DNA from: Heliomicrobium undosum
GTDB taxonomy: Bacteria > Bacillota > Desulfitobacteriia > Heliobacteriales > Heliobacteriaceae
Assembly (NCBI RefSeq): GCF_009877425.1
Contig: NZ_WXEY01000006.1
Coordinates: 1-64,000, forward strand
Reading direction: 5' to 3'
Length of the DNA stretch: 64,000 nucleotides
The position numbers and the translations under genes are program-made. Every line of letters begins with the position of its first letter. Within the stretch, counting starts at the first letter, position 1. Of this stretch, positions 26,710 through 36,137 are shown one piece after another. The notes below the pieces were generated by a model. That model made no database searches. It was not told the origin of the DNA and saw only the letters and a list, made by a program, of their open reading frames with translations.

Positions 26710-27666
26710 CTAGCTCACCACATTGACGGGCGTACCCTTCAAGAAGGCCTCGATATTGCCGGCCATCAACTGGAACAGCCGCTGCCGCGACTCTAGGCGC
26801 TGCCAGCCGATATGGGGGGTGAGGACTAGGTTGTCCAGCGTGAACAGGGGGCTGTCCGGCGACAAGGGCTCCACTTCCTGCACATCCAGGGCTGCGCCAG
26901 CGATCTTACCCTGCTGCAGCGCCTCGATCAGGTCCGTTTCCTTGACGAGGGGACCCCGGGAGGTGTTGACGAGATAGGCCGTCGGCTTCATCAGGCTCAA
27001 TCGCTCTTTGTTGATCAGGTGCCGTGTTTCCGGCATGAGGGGGCAATGGAGGGTGACAAAATCGCTCTGCCGGAGCAGGTCCTCCAGGCTGGCCGATTGG
27101 ATCCGGGGGTTGCCCCAATCGCGCGGCATGGGGTCGTAGACGAGGACATTCATCCCCAGCGCCACGGCCACCTTCATCACTTCCCGGCCGATGGCGCCGC
27201 CGCCGATGACGCCGAGGGTCTTCCCGTTCACCTCGAAGTGTGGCACGGTCAGGTGTGTTGTGAAGTTGATGTAATTCTTCTGGCTGAGCATGATCTGCTG
27301 GCGCGACAGGGAGGAACTGTGGTTCAAGATGAAGGTGATGGCCAGGTGAGCGACGCCTTCGGTGCTGTAGCCGGGAACGTTGCACACGGTGATGCCCTTT
27401 TCCCTGGCGGCGGCCAGGTCGATGTTGTTAAAGCCGGTTCCGGCTTCACAGATCAATTTAACCGATGGGGGGAATTGCTCGATGAGGTCTCTCCCCACGG
27501 GCAGCTCCTTGGTGATGGCGATGTCCTGGCCTTGCAACCGTTCGATGATCTCTTCCGGGTTGCTGCTGTCATAGGCGGTGACGGTGGTCAGCGCCGAGAT
27601 CGGGGACAGGTCAATCTTGTGGTCGTAGTTCAACTTCGCCAGGTTGAGGATGACTGTCTTCTTCAT
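26710..27666 (-). CDS. D-2-hydroxyacid dehydrogenase (glycerate/hydroxypyruvate-type)
   Basis: 318-residue NAD(P)-dependent reductase. ATG at 27666 follows AGGGGGG; the longer open frame to 27900 lacks a site. The nucleotide-binding motif VIGGGAIGREV is near residue 150. The catalytic Arg lies in NTSRGPLV, Glu in VQEVEPLS, and His in TPHIGW. GFNNIDLAAA and NVPGYSTEGVAHLA match the glycerate dehydrogenase subgroup. Substrate is uncertain (hydroxypyruvate, glyoxylate or a branched 2-oxo acid). Monocistronic, with a terminator at 26648-26688. Confidence 0.88.
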   Translation of the reverse strand: MKKTVILNLAKLNYDHKIDLSPISALTTVTAYDSSNPEEIIERLQGQDIAITKELPVGRDLIEQFPPSVKLICEAGTGFNNIDLAAAREKGITVCNVPGYSTEGVAHLAITFILNHSSSLSRQQIMLSQKNYINFTTHLTVPHFEVNGKTLGVIGGGAIGREVMKVAVALGMNVLVYDPMPRDWGNPRIQSASLEDLLRQSDFVTLHCPLMPETRHLINKERLSLMKPTAYLVNTSRGPLVKETDLIEALQQGKIAGAALDVQEVEPLSPDSPLFTLDNLVLTPHIGWQRLESRQRLFQLMAGNIEAFLKGTPVNVVS

Positions 27667-27839
27667 AGTGACCCCCCTGAGTGATTTTGTGAATGCTATT
27701 TTTAGTATAAAACTGCCTGAAGGAGCTGTCAATTTACCCAGCAACCCTATCATTAGTGATAATTTTCCCTTGAGCGGTTCGATTATCCCTCGAAAAAACT
27801 GCCGCCGCGCCAGTGAAGCATGGCGCGGCGGCAGCCCCG

Positions 27840-28703
27840 TCATTGCATCGAACCATCGACAGCGTTGTATTCCACCGCGATGACTTCCAACCGAAACCAC
27901 TCAAAGTCGCCTGCGCTCAACCTCCATGTCACGGACGACTTGTTCGGGATCCGGATCCCGTTCTTTTCCTCGTGCTCTGTCGAATTGATCGACCACTTTT
28001 CCAGGCTGTACGTCCCGTCCTTCTCCATGTACCGATCGGCGAGGAAGGAAACCACGTCCCCGTTGTCGTTAAATCCAAAAAGACCTGTCTCCGTTGTTCC
28101 GCCGTAACGCATGGTCGCTTTGGCGGTGTGGTCGTCTACCGCTTCCCACTGTATGTAGTCATTCAGCGCCGCCGACGGGTACCAGACCATCTCCGCCAGG
28201 AAACGCACCATCGACCCCTGATTCATTTCCTCGCCTCTGGCGTTGGCCACCGGCACGAGCCCCAATAGCTTAATCACCATCTCCCCTGAGCCATCGATAT
28301 ACTTGTCCCTTCCCAGCAAAGAGATGAAGGGCGCCGCCTGGACGTTCGCCTTCCAGATGAACCGGGGCTGCGCGGTGGTAACATACTGTTCCGCCTCGAC
28401 AGGCATCCAAGCGCCTTCCGGAGAGGTTCGCATCGCCCCACGCTGTTTCAACCGAACCGTCTGGATGCGTTCCTTCCCCACCACCTGGGCCTTTTCCAGC
28501 CATTTTTGCACGGGCCCAGGCAACCGCTCCAGATCCGCTTTCTGTACGACCCCGCCTCGGCTTGCGACGCTGGATTGGAGCAGTTCGGTCACCTCACTTT
28601 TCACCATCTGGTTGAACTGGATCTTCGACACAAATGCAACTGCGAAGACAAGAACGAGCGCAATCGCAAGCAGACCCACCAACCCACGCAGGACCGCCAT
28701 CAT
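27840..28703 (-). CDS. Membrane-anchored protein of unknown function (DUF6544-like)
   Basis: 287 residues with one N-terminal membrane segment (LVGLLAIALVLVFAVAFVS), then an exported or anchored beta-rich domain with PGPVQKWLEKAQVV, FIWKANVQAAPF and QWEAVDDHTAKATMRYGG. I believe it belongs to the family formerly called DUF6920/DUF6544, but this is from memory of its motifs. ATG at 28703 has AAGGA 9 bases upstream; the GTG three codons earlier abuts the site. It is preceded by a YitT-family gene on the same strand (60 bp gap). Confidence 0.65.
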   Translation of the reverse strand: MMAVLRGLVGLLAIALVLVFAVAFVSKIQFNQMVKSEVTELLQSSVASRGGVVQKADLERLPGPVQKWLEKAQVVGKERIQTVRLKQRGAMRTSPEGAWMPVEAEQYVTTAQPRFIWKANVQAAPFISLLGRDKYIDGSGEMVIKLLGLVPVANARGEEMNQGSMVRFLAEMVWYPSAALNDYIQWEAVDDHTAKATMRYGGTTETGLFGFNDNGDVVSFLADRYMEKDGTYSLEKWSINSTEHEEKNGIRIPNKSSVTWRLSAGDFEWFRLEVIAVEYNAVDGSMQ

Positions 28704-28764
28704 CGTTTTCACTCCTTCCTATGCGTACTTTGTGTGTAAATACGGCTACCGGAGGTTCATTCAT

Positions 28765-29376
28765 TCACGAAATCGGCGGTGAAACCGACGGCGCCACCAT
28801 CTCCTGCTGGCGCCGCATAGCGATCCGCCCCTTAGCGCGGCTGATGATAAAGGACAGGATGACGACGGAGAGGACAGAGAAAAAGCCTTTTGCCAATCCC
28901 ACCGTGTAGAGGCCGGACAAAACGATCAGCGTGTCGATAACAAAGGTGCTCTTGCCGGGATCCCAACCGAACTGTTTATGGAGATAGATGACGAGAATGT
29001 TGACGCCGCCCAGGGATGAGCCGTTGATGAAGAGGTAGGCCAGGCCCAAACCAACAAGGATGCCGCCGAAGAGGGCGCCGGCCCAATCGGGGACGAAAAA
29101 ATCCGGCAGCAGCCGGTCGACCATGGTGATCGATGACAAGATGCCCGTGGCCAACAAGGTCTTCAGTGTAAAGCTCCAGCCCATGCGCAGGATTGAGAGG
29201 ATGTAAAAGGGGATGTTGACAGAGAGGTAAACCACGGAAAAGGAAGCGCCCAGAAGATAGGACAGGCTCAGGGCGAGCCCGGGAGTGCCGCCGGTCACCA
29301 GATGGGCGTGCTTGAGCAAAATAATGCCGGCGCCGGCGACGACGCAGCCGAGCAGGATGTGTAACAGGTTTTTCAT
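28765..29376 (-). CDS. YitT-family membrane protein
   Basis: 203 residues with five to six hydrophobic segments, starting MKNLLHILLGCVVAGAGIILLKHAHLVTGG. The family pattern GGTPGLALSLSYL and the conserved GSSLGGVNILVIYL are visible. Function unknown. This protein appears to consist only of the membrane domain, lacking the C-terminal DUF2179 portion of typical YitT proteins. A DUF2179-containing protein is encoded about 3.4 kb away. AGGAG precedes ATG. Confidence 0.83.
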   Translation of the reverse strand: MKNLLHILLGCVVAGAGIILLKHAHLVTGGTPGLALSLSYLLGASFSVVYLSVNIPFYILSILRMGWSFTLKTLLATGILSSITMVDRLLPDFFVPDWAGALFGGILVGLGLAYLFINGSSLGGVNILVIYLHKQFGWDPGKSTFVIDTLIVLSGLYTVGLAKGFFSVLSVVILSFIISRAKGRIAMRRQQEMVAPSVSPPIS

Positions 29377-29496
29377 CTCAGGCGCTCCTGTCTGATGCGA
29401 TAGGCTCGTTCGCGCGCGCTTCGCCGGACAATGCCTTTACTTTTGTATATCACAGCGGTATGGTAATAGGCAAGTAAAAGGAAGGAATGGTAACAG

Positions 29497-29979
29497 ATGA
29501 CGGAACGCAGGGAACTGAAGACGGAACTGAGGACGGAACCGAAGACAGAACCGGGTACTCTGGATAAAACACAGGAAGAGACCCCTATCGATTCCTCCCA
29601 ATACCGGCAGCTGTTTATGGAACGGGACGCCTTGGCCCGACACCTGGGCATCTCCCTGGACGAGGTGGGACCGGGCTTCGCCAGAGCCAGCCTGCGCGTC
29701 ACCCCGCCGCTGTTGAATGGCAAGGGTGTCACCCACGGCGGCGCCATCTTCACCCTCGCCGACATCGTCTTCGCAGCGGCCAGCAACATCCACGGACCGA
29801 CGGCGCTGGGGCTGAACGTCAACATCAGTTACATGAAGGCCACCTTCGAGGGCCAAACCCTCACCGCCGTCGCCAGGGAACACAAGAAGACGCGCAAGGT
29901 CGGTTTTTACCGGATGGAGGTCCTTGACGAGGAAGAGGATCTGGTGGCGGTGGCGGAGGGGATCGTCTACCGGAAGTAA
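29497..29979 (+). CDS. PaaI-family hotdog thioesterase with repeat-encoded N-terminal extension
   Basis: 160 residues. From about residue 34 it is a hotdog-fold acyl-CoA thioesterase: GVTHGGAIFTLADIVFAAASN with the active-site Asp and GLNVNISYMKA. The first 32 residues (MTERRELKTELRTEPKTEPG...) are an unrelated charged extension encoded by four imperfect 12-bp DNA repeats. AAGGAATGG precedes ATG. The thioester substrate is unknown, perhaps aryl-CoA as in PaaI. It is divergent from the YitT gene. Confidence 0.87.
   Translation: MTERRELKTELRTEPKTEPGTLDKTQEETPIDSSQYRQLFMERDALARHLGISLDEVGPGFARASLRVTPPLLNGKGVTHGGAIFTLADIVFAAASNIHGPTALGLNVNISYMKATFEGQTLTAVAREHKKTRKVGFYRMEVLDEEEDLVAVAEGIVYRK
29510..29556 (+). 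repeat. Four imperfect 12-bp repeats in the thioesterase 5' end
   Basis: GAACTGAAGACG, GAACTGAGGACG, GAACCGAAGACA and GAACCGGGTACT follow one another and encode ELKT/ELRT/EPKT/EPGT. Confidence 0.85.
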
Positions 29980-30255
29980 GGCCATCCACCTCTTTTCGTT
30001 GCCTCCATACAATTTTTTTGTTGCGCCCATCGGCCTGATTTTGACCTATCGCTTTATCTCTCCCCCGCACGAAGTGGATTCCCCATGTTCGGCTTCCCAT
30101 CCACCGCTCTTTAGTAGACGATTTTCTAAAATGCTTGAATGATCATAGACATTACAGTATTATGTCTATGAAAGATTTATCTGGCGACGTACTTCTCTGG
30201 CGCGAGACGAGAATCGAACAAGGAGACCAACAAGCACGGGAAAGAGGAAAAGCTT
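29980..30255. other. Intergenic region upstream of the condensation-domain gene
   Basis: 276 bp. Apart from the promoter with inverted repeat at 30135-30170 and the ribosome binding site before 30256, no feature was recognised. Confidence 0.4.
30135..30170 (+). promoter_or_regulatory. Promoter with operator-like inverted repeat for the condensation-domain gene
   Basis: TTGAAT (30135-30140), 17 bp, TATTAT (30158-30163). The 9-bp inverted repeat CATAGACAT-N9-ATGTCTATG (30144-30170) overlaps the -10 and the presumed start point, so repression by an unlinked regulator is likely. Confidence 0.65.
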
Positions 30256-31560
30256 ATGACATCAGCACAACCACTCGTTCCGACCCGCCTGCCGGCGAAT
30301 GGTCAGGACGTGTTCAACTACCTGGCCGGCGAATACGCCTCGAATCACCAGATCCACTTGGTAATCACCTTTGAAGCACACCTCGACGCCGGTATCCTGG
30401 CAGCAGCCATCCGGCACATCATGGACGCAGAACCGGTGCTGGGCTGCCGGTTTGTGGAACACCCGCAAGCAGCCTACTGGGAACGCCGACAAGATCTGGA
30501 CGCATTGAACCTTTGTCCCGTCGTCGAAACGGTGCAGCCGGAGGAAGACCTGCGTGCGTTCATCGCCCAAGCGACCGATTCCCGCCATGATTTGCAGTTG
30601 CAGGCGAAAATCTTCCGTGAGCAGGACCGGGACCTTTTATGCCTCAAAGTGGACCACGCCTCCGTCGACGGCGGCGGCGTGAAGACCTGCGCATCCCTGC
30701 TCTCTCGCCTGTATTCCCTGCTGTGTGAAGGACAGCGCCCCACCCTTTCCGATCAAATCCCGCGCCGGGACGTGGAACCCTATCTGGAGAAACTCGGCAT
30801 CAAAGACCCTCGCCAGGCCTGGGATCCGACGAAAATGCCCCCGCCGCCGACTTGGTCCTTCCCCTCTCGGCAACAGCAAAACCGCGAGCCCTTTTTCCTG
30901 ACCCGCTCATTCGGCGCCGCCCAGTTTCAGGCTTTAAAAGGGTACGCAAAAGGGCGTGGCGCAACGATCAACGACCTGTTGCTGACCGCATGCTACCGCG
31001 CCCTTTTTGCCCTCACCGGGACCCCGGAACACCAACCCCAGCCGCTCCGCCTGACTGTTGACCTCCGTGACCGCATGCCGGAAGGCAACCGCCCTGTCGC
31101 CGCCAATGTCTCTTCCGCTTTTGACGCGCTGTTCCCCTTCGTCGCTGGCGAATCTTTTTTCGATACCCTCGCGCGTCTCAGCCGGCAGATCGCGCTCATG
31201 AAACAAAGCCAGGCCGAAGTCCCGATCGCCCTCTTGTTCGAACTGTTCGGCATGATGCCCTTCACAGAGACGAAAGGTTGGTTTGACCGTTCTCGCAACC
31301 AGGTGCTTGACACGAAACATGCCACGCCCCACCTCTCGAACATCGGTATCATCGAACCGCTGGCCTTCGGGCCCCATACCGCCAGCCAAGCCTATGTGGT
31401 CACCCCCGCCATGTTTGCGCCAGGTTTTATGCTCGGGGTGAGCACCTATCAACAGGTCATGACACTGGTTGTTCACGCCTACGCCTCCGATGTGGACAAA
31501 AGAGACATGCAGGACTTCCTGGATAAGATAGTGGAAGATTTGCTCCCCTCGACGACATGA
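30256..31560 (+). CDS. Stand-alone condensation-domain/PapA-like acyltransferase
   Basis: 434 residues of the CoA-dependent acyltransferase superfamily shared by NRPS condensation domains, PapA proteins and WS/DGAT enzymes. The catalytic motif appears as DHASVDGGG (about residues 136-144), matching HxxxDG with Asp replacing the first of the usual two His. The structural motif near RLTVDLRDRMPEGNRP corresponds to the DFGWG-region neighbourhood. No carrier protein, adenylation or CoA-ligase gene is within the window, so it probably acylates a free alcohol or amine; the product is unknown. AAAGAGGAAAAG precedes ATG. It has its own operator-like promoter. Confidence 0.78.
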   Translation: MTSAQPLVPTRLPANGQDVFNYLAGEYASNHQIHLVITFEAHLDAGILAAAIRHIMDAEPVLGCRFVEHPQAAYWERRQDLDALNLCPVVETVQPEEDLRAFIAQATDSRHDLQLQAKIFREQDRDLLCLKVDHASVDGGGVKTCASLLSRLYSLLCEGQRPTLSDQIPRRDVEPYLEKLGIKDPRQAWDPTKMPPPPTWSFPSRQQQNREPFFLTRSFGAAQFQALKGYAKGRGATINDLLLTACYRALFALTGTPEHQPQPLRLTVDLRDRMPEGNRPVAANVSSAFDALFPFVAGESFFDTLARLSRQIALMKQSQAEVPIALLFELFGMMPFTETKGWFDRSRNQVLDTKHATPHLSNIGIIEPLAFGPHTASQAYVVTPAMFAPGFMLGVSTYQQVMTLVVHAYASDVDKRDMQDFLDKIVEDLLPSTT

Positions 31561-31641
31561 TATCGGCGCCGTCAGGAGCTTGCTACACATCGGGCGTCCA
31601 ATGCGGCGCTTGATGGGGCGACGCCGCTGCACCTTTAGGCG

Positions 31642-33360
31642 TTACACCTTGATCTGATGGATCACCGTCTGAAGATCCTGCGCCATCTTAGCCAGGCTCT
31701 CGCTGGAAGCGGCGATCTCCTCCATGGAGGCCGACTGCTCCTGCGTCGCCGCCGACACTGTCTGCGTCTGCCCGGCCACGTCCTTGCTCAGCCTGTCGAT
31801 GGACCGGACCGCCTGCACGATCTGCTCGCTGCCGCCCGCCATCTGTTGGATCGCCGCCGAGATCTCCTGCACCTGACCGGTCACCTGATTGATCAGGCTA
31901 ACGATCTCGCGGAAGGCATTGCCGGCCCCGTTGACAACCTCCGTTCCGACCTTGACCTCCCTGGCGCCCTTGTCCATGGCTTCAACCGCCCTGCCCGTGT
32001 CCGCCTGGATCCGGCCGATCAGATCGGCAATCTGCCTGGCCGCGTCCTGCGACTGTTCGGCCAGTTTGCGCACCTCCTCGGCGACAACGGCGAAGCCGCG
32101 GCCCTGCTCTCCGGCGCGCGCCGCTTCGATGGCCGCGTTGAGCGCCAGCAGGTTGGTTTGCCCGGCAATACCGGAGATGGTGTCGATGATCTGCCCGATC
32201 GCCGCAGAGCGCTCGCCCAGTTCCGCGACGACACGGGCCGAGAAGCCGACCGTCTGCTCGATGTTCGCCATCTGGCCGATCGCCGCTGCAACGGCCTTGC
32301 CGCCGTGGTCAGCAGCGGATGCCGTCTTCTGGGCCGTTCCCGCCACCAGACTGGCGTTCGTCGATATCTCTTGAATGCCCGCCGACATCTGCTCGATGAC
32401 CGCCATGGCATCATTGACGGCACTGACCTGTTCTTCCGTGCTTGCCGCCACTTCCGTAATCGATGCGGCAACCTGGTTGGTCGTCAGCGCTGACTGTTCC
32501 GAACTGGCTGTCAACTCCTCGGAGGCGGCGGCAACCTGTTCCGCCGAGCCGCCGACACTCCGGATGATTGAACGGACCTGCTCCGTAAAATCATTTAGAC
32601 CCCTGGCCAGTTCCCCCACTTCATCAGAGGACGAAACAGAAACTTTCTGTATGGTGATGTAACCGTCATCATCCCTAGCGATGCTGTTCAGCATCTCCCG
32701 CAGCGGCTGGACGATGATTCGAGAGATTGTCCAGGCGATCCAGGCGCCGAAGACGAGGGCAAACAGGGTAACACCGATGGTGATCCGATCGAAGGAGGCC
32801 GCCATCGCATCAGTGCTTCGCTTCAGTTCTTCGGCCGTCTTTTCATTATAATCGACCAAGTCCCGGATATAGGCATTCGCCTGGACAAGACGAGGCATGG
32901 CCTTTTCAATAAAATAGGCATGGGCTTCCTGCTTCTTGCCGGACAAAGCGAGCGCGACGGCCCTTTCCCGTTCCGCGCCGTAGCGTTTGATCTCCTCCTG
33001 CAACTTGGGCAGGATGTCCCGCTCGTAATCGTCAAGCTTCGTATTTCCATAATCGGCTAAGTGCTTATCCGTCTGCATCGTACGCTTTTCAATATCTTCC
33101 AATAAATCTTTTTGCTGCTGCGGACTCAACGGAGCGAGAATCAGTTGCCAGGCGTTCGCTTCGATGGCCCGAAAATAGGCCCGGGAAGTATTCAGCCATT
33201 GAATCGGCAACAACCGGTCGTTATATAACTCCTGCGCTTGGTTCGCCATCTGATGACCGGCCAAGTATCCGGTAGAACCGATCCCCAGCATGAAAACAAG
33301 CAAAACGACTGCGAGGCTAGCGACTTTTTTTGCTACCTTCCAATCCCGAAACCATTGCAA
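31642..33360 (-). CDS. Methyl-accepting chemotaxis protein (4-helix-bundle sensor)
   Basis: About 572 residues. One N-terminal membrane helix (residues about 15-35), a periplasm-facing four-helix-bundle sensor with [18 protein letters not shown], a second helix near 190-210 ([20 protein letters not shown]), HAMP, then a long cytosolic signalling coiled coil. The hairpin tip motif [22 protein letters not shown] contacts CheA/CheW. TTG at 33360 is 8 bases after GGGGAGG; TTG at 33366 is closer to it. No che genes adjoin. Ligand unknown. Confidence 0.9.
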   Translation of the reverse strand: MQWFRDWKVAKKVASLAVVLLVFMLGIGSTGYLAGHQMANQAQELYNDRLLPIQWLNTSRAYFRAIEANAWQLILAPLSPQQQKDLLEDIEKRTMQTDKHLADYGNTKLDDYERDILPKLQEEIKRYGAERERAVALALSGKKQEAHAYFIEKAMPRLVQANAYIRDLVDYNEKTAEELKRSTDAMAASFDRITIGVTLFALVFGAWIAWTISRIIVQPLREMLNSIARDDDGYITIQKVSVSSSDEVGELARGLNDFTEQVRSIIRSVGGSAEQVAAASEELTASSEQSALTTNQVAASITEVAASTEEQVSAVNDAMAVIEQMSAGIQEISTNASLVAGTAQKTASAADHGGKAVAAAIGQMANIEQTVGFSARVVAELGERSAAIGQIIDTISGIAGQTNLLALNAAIEAARAGEQGRGFAVVAEEVRKLAEQSQDAARQIADLIGRIQADTGRAVEAMDKGAREVKVGTEVVNGAGNAFREIVSLINQVTGQVQEISAAIQQMAGGSEQIVQAVRSIDRLSKDVAGQTQTVSAATQEQSASMEEIAASSESLAKMAQDLQTVIHQIKV

Positions 33361-33547
33361 GAACAACGCCTCCCCTTGGTATCACTAAATCGCTATTGCC
33401 GCTGTCGAACTTTTTCGACATTTTTCTGTTTTTTCCTGCGTTACCGCAGGTCGCCTGCCGTGGAATTCTTCTCTATCGCCTTCTTTCCATCACGAGATGC
33501 CGCTCAACCGCCAAATAAGGCTATTATGGAAAAACAAGGTGAAATAC

Positions 33548-33604
33548 GGCCAAATGAAATCAAAGAGGTCAAATGAGATAAATTAGGTCAAACGAGGGCG
33601 TACC
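33548..33604 (+). repeat. Three 19-bp tandem repeats abutting the desaturase start codon
   Basis: Units start GGCCAAATGAAATCAAAGA (33548), GGTCAAATGAGATAAATTA (33567) and GGTCAAACGAGGGCGTACC (33586), exactly 19 bp apart. The last unit ends at the base before ATG and contains the ribosome binding site. Weaker matches may extend upstream to about 33510. Confidence 0.8.
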
Positions 33605-35128
33605 ATGAAAAAACGAACAATTCCCTACGACGTTATCATCGTCGGCGCCGGATTCGGCGGTCTTACTGCCGCTGCTTGTCTGGCCCACAAAGGACAACGC
33701 GTCCTCCTCTGTGAGCGCTCGGGAGAACTGGGCGGCTGCGCCGGAAGGTTTGAACGGGGCGGCTACCGTTTTGCCAGCGGGGCAACCGTCGGGATGGGCT
33801 TCGAGCCAGGCGGGGTTCTCCATGATCTTTACAGCCGGTTGCGCATCCCCTTACCGGAATGGAAAGAACCGCCGGTGATCATGGATATCCATCTCCCCGA
33901 CGGTGCTTTTCCCTACTGGCGCTCGAAAGCGAACTGGTATGTAGAGGCGGCCCGCCAGTTCCCTACGGAAAGCGCGCGCGTCATCGCTTTTTTTGAAGAG
34001 GCCTTTCAGGTCGCCCGCTTGCTCGAACCGGTCATCCGGAGGCGGCCCCTCTTCCCGCCAACAGACGCCGCAACGGCCGTCCGGTTGCTCTCGCTGGCCG
34101 ACAGTCAAACCGTCCGCTTATTGCCCTTTCTCACGAGCACGATCGCCGACAGGCTGAAACGTTTCGACCTGGAGAAAGCCCGGCGCTTTCTCTGTTTTTT
34201 AAACGGCCAACTCATCGACAGCGTCCAGACGACAGCCGAACAGTGTCCCGCCTTTTTGGGCTATGCCGCACTCTCCACCTTCCACCGGGGCGCCTTCGCC
34301 ATCCGAGGCGGTCTCGCCTCGGTGGCTGAGGACTTGGCCCGCTCCATCATCGGAGATGGCGGCGAGATTCGAAGACACTGTGACATTCGGACCGTCGAAC
34401 GAAGGGCCGCCGGCTGGCTGGCGACAAACCAATACGGCGAAGGGTTTGTGGGAAAAAAACTGGTCCTGAACAACTCACTGCACAGCCTCCACCGACTTCT
34501 CCCGGAAGGGCTCAGAAAAGCCGTCGCCGTCGATGCGGCGCACGAACAACGCCGACCGGCCTGGGGCGCTTTCGTCCTCTATCTGGGCTGCAATGATGAG
34601 GGCAACTTGCCCGGCAGCGGTATGGTCCATCAAAATAGCACCCCAGACAGCCGTCTCTTTCATCAATTCATCGGATCCTACGACCTCCCGCCAACAGAAG
34701 GAAATCAGTTCCTGCTCTCCCTCTCCTCGCCGGAGGATCGGCTGTTCGCACCGGCGGGGAAACGATCGATCACCATTTCCACCCATACCGCCGTGGCCCA
34801 GTGGTGGGAACCCAGTCGCTATGATAGCTTGAAGGCAGCGTACCAGCAGCGAATCCTCGATACGGTGGCCAGAAGCTTTCCCGGTTTTCCGGCGACTATC
34901 GAACAGGTCCTGCCGGGGACACCGGTCACCTGGGAGCGCTTCACCGGTCGCCATCAGGGCAAGGTCGGCGGCTACATCCCCACCGGTCCCTTCAGTTGGC
35001 TGCACAACTATCCTGTCCGCTCCGGTCTGTCCGATCTCTGGTTCTGCGGCGATACGGTCTTTCCCGGCGCCGGGACCTTGGGGACAGCCTTGTCAGGGAT
35101 GACCGTGGCCGATCAGATGACGGGGTAA
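33605..35128 (+). CDS. CrtI/CrtN/CrtO-family FAD oxidoreductase (carotenoid desaturase/isomerase-like)
   Basis: 507-residue flavoprotein. The N-terminal FAD motif VIIVGAGFGGLTAAACLAHKG (residues about 10-30) is followed by GGCAGRFERGGYRFASGATV. The C-terminal family signature appears as LWFCGDTVFPGAGTLGTALSGMTVADQ. This group includes diapophytoene desaturase, phytoene desaturase, carotenoid isomerase and unrelated amine or retinol oxidoreductases. No crtM/crtB synthase is nearby, so carotenoid substrate is possible but unproven. ATG follows GAGGGCG. 19-bp repeats lie directly upstream. Confidence 0.83.
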   Translation: MKKRTIPYDVIIVGAGFGGLTAAACLAHKGQRVLLCERSGELGGCAGRFERGGYRFASGATVGMGFEPGGVLHDLYSRLRIPLPEWKEPPVIMDIHLPDGAFPYWRSKANWYVEAARQFPTESARVIAFFEEAFQVARLLEPVIRRRPLFPPTDAATAVRLLSLADSQTVRLLPFLTSTIADRLKRFDLEKARRFLCFLNGQLIDSVQTTAEQCPAFLGYAALSTFHRGAFAIRGGLASVAEDLARSIIGDGGEIRRHCDIRTVERRAAGWLATNQYGEGFVGKKLVLNNSLHSLHRLLPEGLRKAVAVDAAHEQRRPAWGAFVLYLGCNDEGNLPGSGMVHQNSTPDSRLFHQFIGSYDLPPTEGNQFLLSLSSPEDRLFAPAGKRSITISTHTAVAQWWEPSRYDSLKAAYQQRILDTVARSFPGFPATIEQVLPGTPVTWERFTGRHQGKVGGYIPTGPFSWLHNYPVRSGLSDLWFCGDTVFPGAGTLGTALSGMTVADQMTG

Positions 35129-35265
35129 GTGGTTCTCCGGTCTCAGGTCACGTTGCCATCGTAAAGAACCGCATGTTCGACAATCATCCTGTTGCCTTAC
35201 CCACACGCAACCGATTATGTTACTATGACATATAGTAGCATCAATTCGATTAAGGCGGCGATAGG

Positions 35266-36075
35266 ATGGGCTCCCCCTGGTTTGTCTTTCACAACAATAT
35301 GCTTCTCGTGAGAGAAGCGGAGGATAAGGTCGAAATCCCTACCCAAGGGGATATTGACGCCATGAATGTAGAACTTACCGGTGTCACCCCGATCGGTCTG
35401 TCTGACAGAAATGATGGTTTCGTGGCGGCGCTCGGTGACGCAGCGCAGCCACCCGGCTTTTCCTTTACAGACCTGCGGCGGCTCTATGGGCGTGTTGCGG
35501 ACAACCTCTTCTGGCTTGCCATCCGGGCGCTCCATATCTCGACATGGTTGAAAAAAAATCAGTTTTGCGGCTGCTGCGGAAGCCGCCTGCAGATGGCCGC
35601 CCATGAACTAGCGTTGCAGTGCGAACAATGCAGTCATCTCGTCTATCCCCGGATCTCCCCGGCCATCATCGTCGCCGTCACCCGGGGCGACCAAATCTTG
35701 CTGGCGCGCCCGAGGCGGGTTCAAGCCGTCACTTGGCACACGGTCATCGCCGGGTTCGTCGAGCCGGGGGAAACGCTGGAGGAATGTGTCCGGCGGGAAG
35801 TCAAAGAAGAGGTTGGCGTCAATGTTGACCAGATCGAATACTTTGGCAGCCAGCCCTGGCCCTATCCGGATTCGCTCATGATCGGGTTTACCGCACAGTA
35901 CGCCTCCGGTGAGATCACCATTGACCAGAAGGAGATCGTCGAAGCTGGCTGGTTCTCCGTCGAAGATCTGCCGCAGTTGCCGACGAGCTTCAGCATCGCC
36001 AAACGTCTGATCGACTGGTTTGTCTCGACCCAACGTGAATCCATCTCTCGCAGCGATTCGCCGTCCAGTCTCTAA
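35266..36075 (+). CDS. nudC: NAD(H) pyrophosphatase NudC (Nudix hydrolase)
   Basis: 269 residues. Family architecture is complete: N-terminal domain, a zinc ribbon CGCCGSRL...CEQCSHLVYPRISPA (about residues 104-130), and the Nudix box GFVEPGETLEECVRREVKEEVGV, then the NudC-specific SQPWPYPDSLMIGF. It hydrolyses NADH to NMNH and AMP and may remove NAD caps from RNA, as established for NudC. The ATG has only a weak AAGG site. A strong terminator follows. Confidence 0.93.
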   Translation: MGSPWFVFHNNMLLVREAEDKVEIPTQGDIDAMNVELTGVTPIGLSDRNDGFVAALGDAAQPPGFSFTDLRRLYGRVADNLFWLAIRALHISTWLKKNQFCGCCGSRLQMAAHELALQCEQCSHLVYPRISPAIIVAVTRGDQILLARPRRVQAVTWHTVIAGFVEPGETLEECVRREVKEEVGVNVDQIEYFGSQPWPYPDSLMIGFTAQYASGEITIDQKEIVEAGWFSVEDLPQLPTSFSIAKRLIDWFVSTQRESISRSDSPSSL

Positions 36076-36090
36076 TCTCCAAGAATATAA

Positions 36091-36136
36091 AAGAAGCGAC
36101 AAGAGGGCGTTATCGTTCCCCTTGTCGCTTCTTTCT
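36091..36136 (+). terminator. Terminator of nudC
   Basis: A 13-bp stem AAGAAGCGACAAG (36091-36103)/CTTGTCGCTTCTT (36121-36133), followed by TCTTGTTC. Confidence 0.85.
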
Positions 36137-36137
36137 T

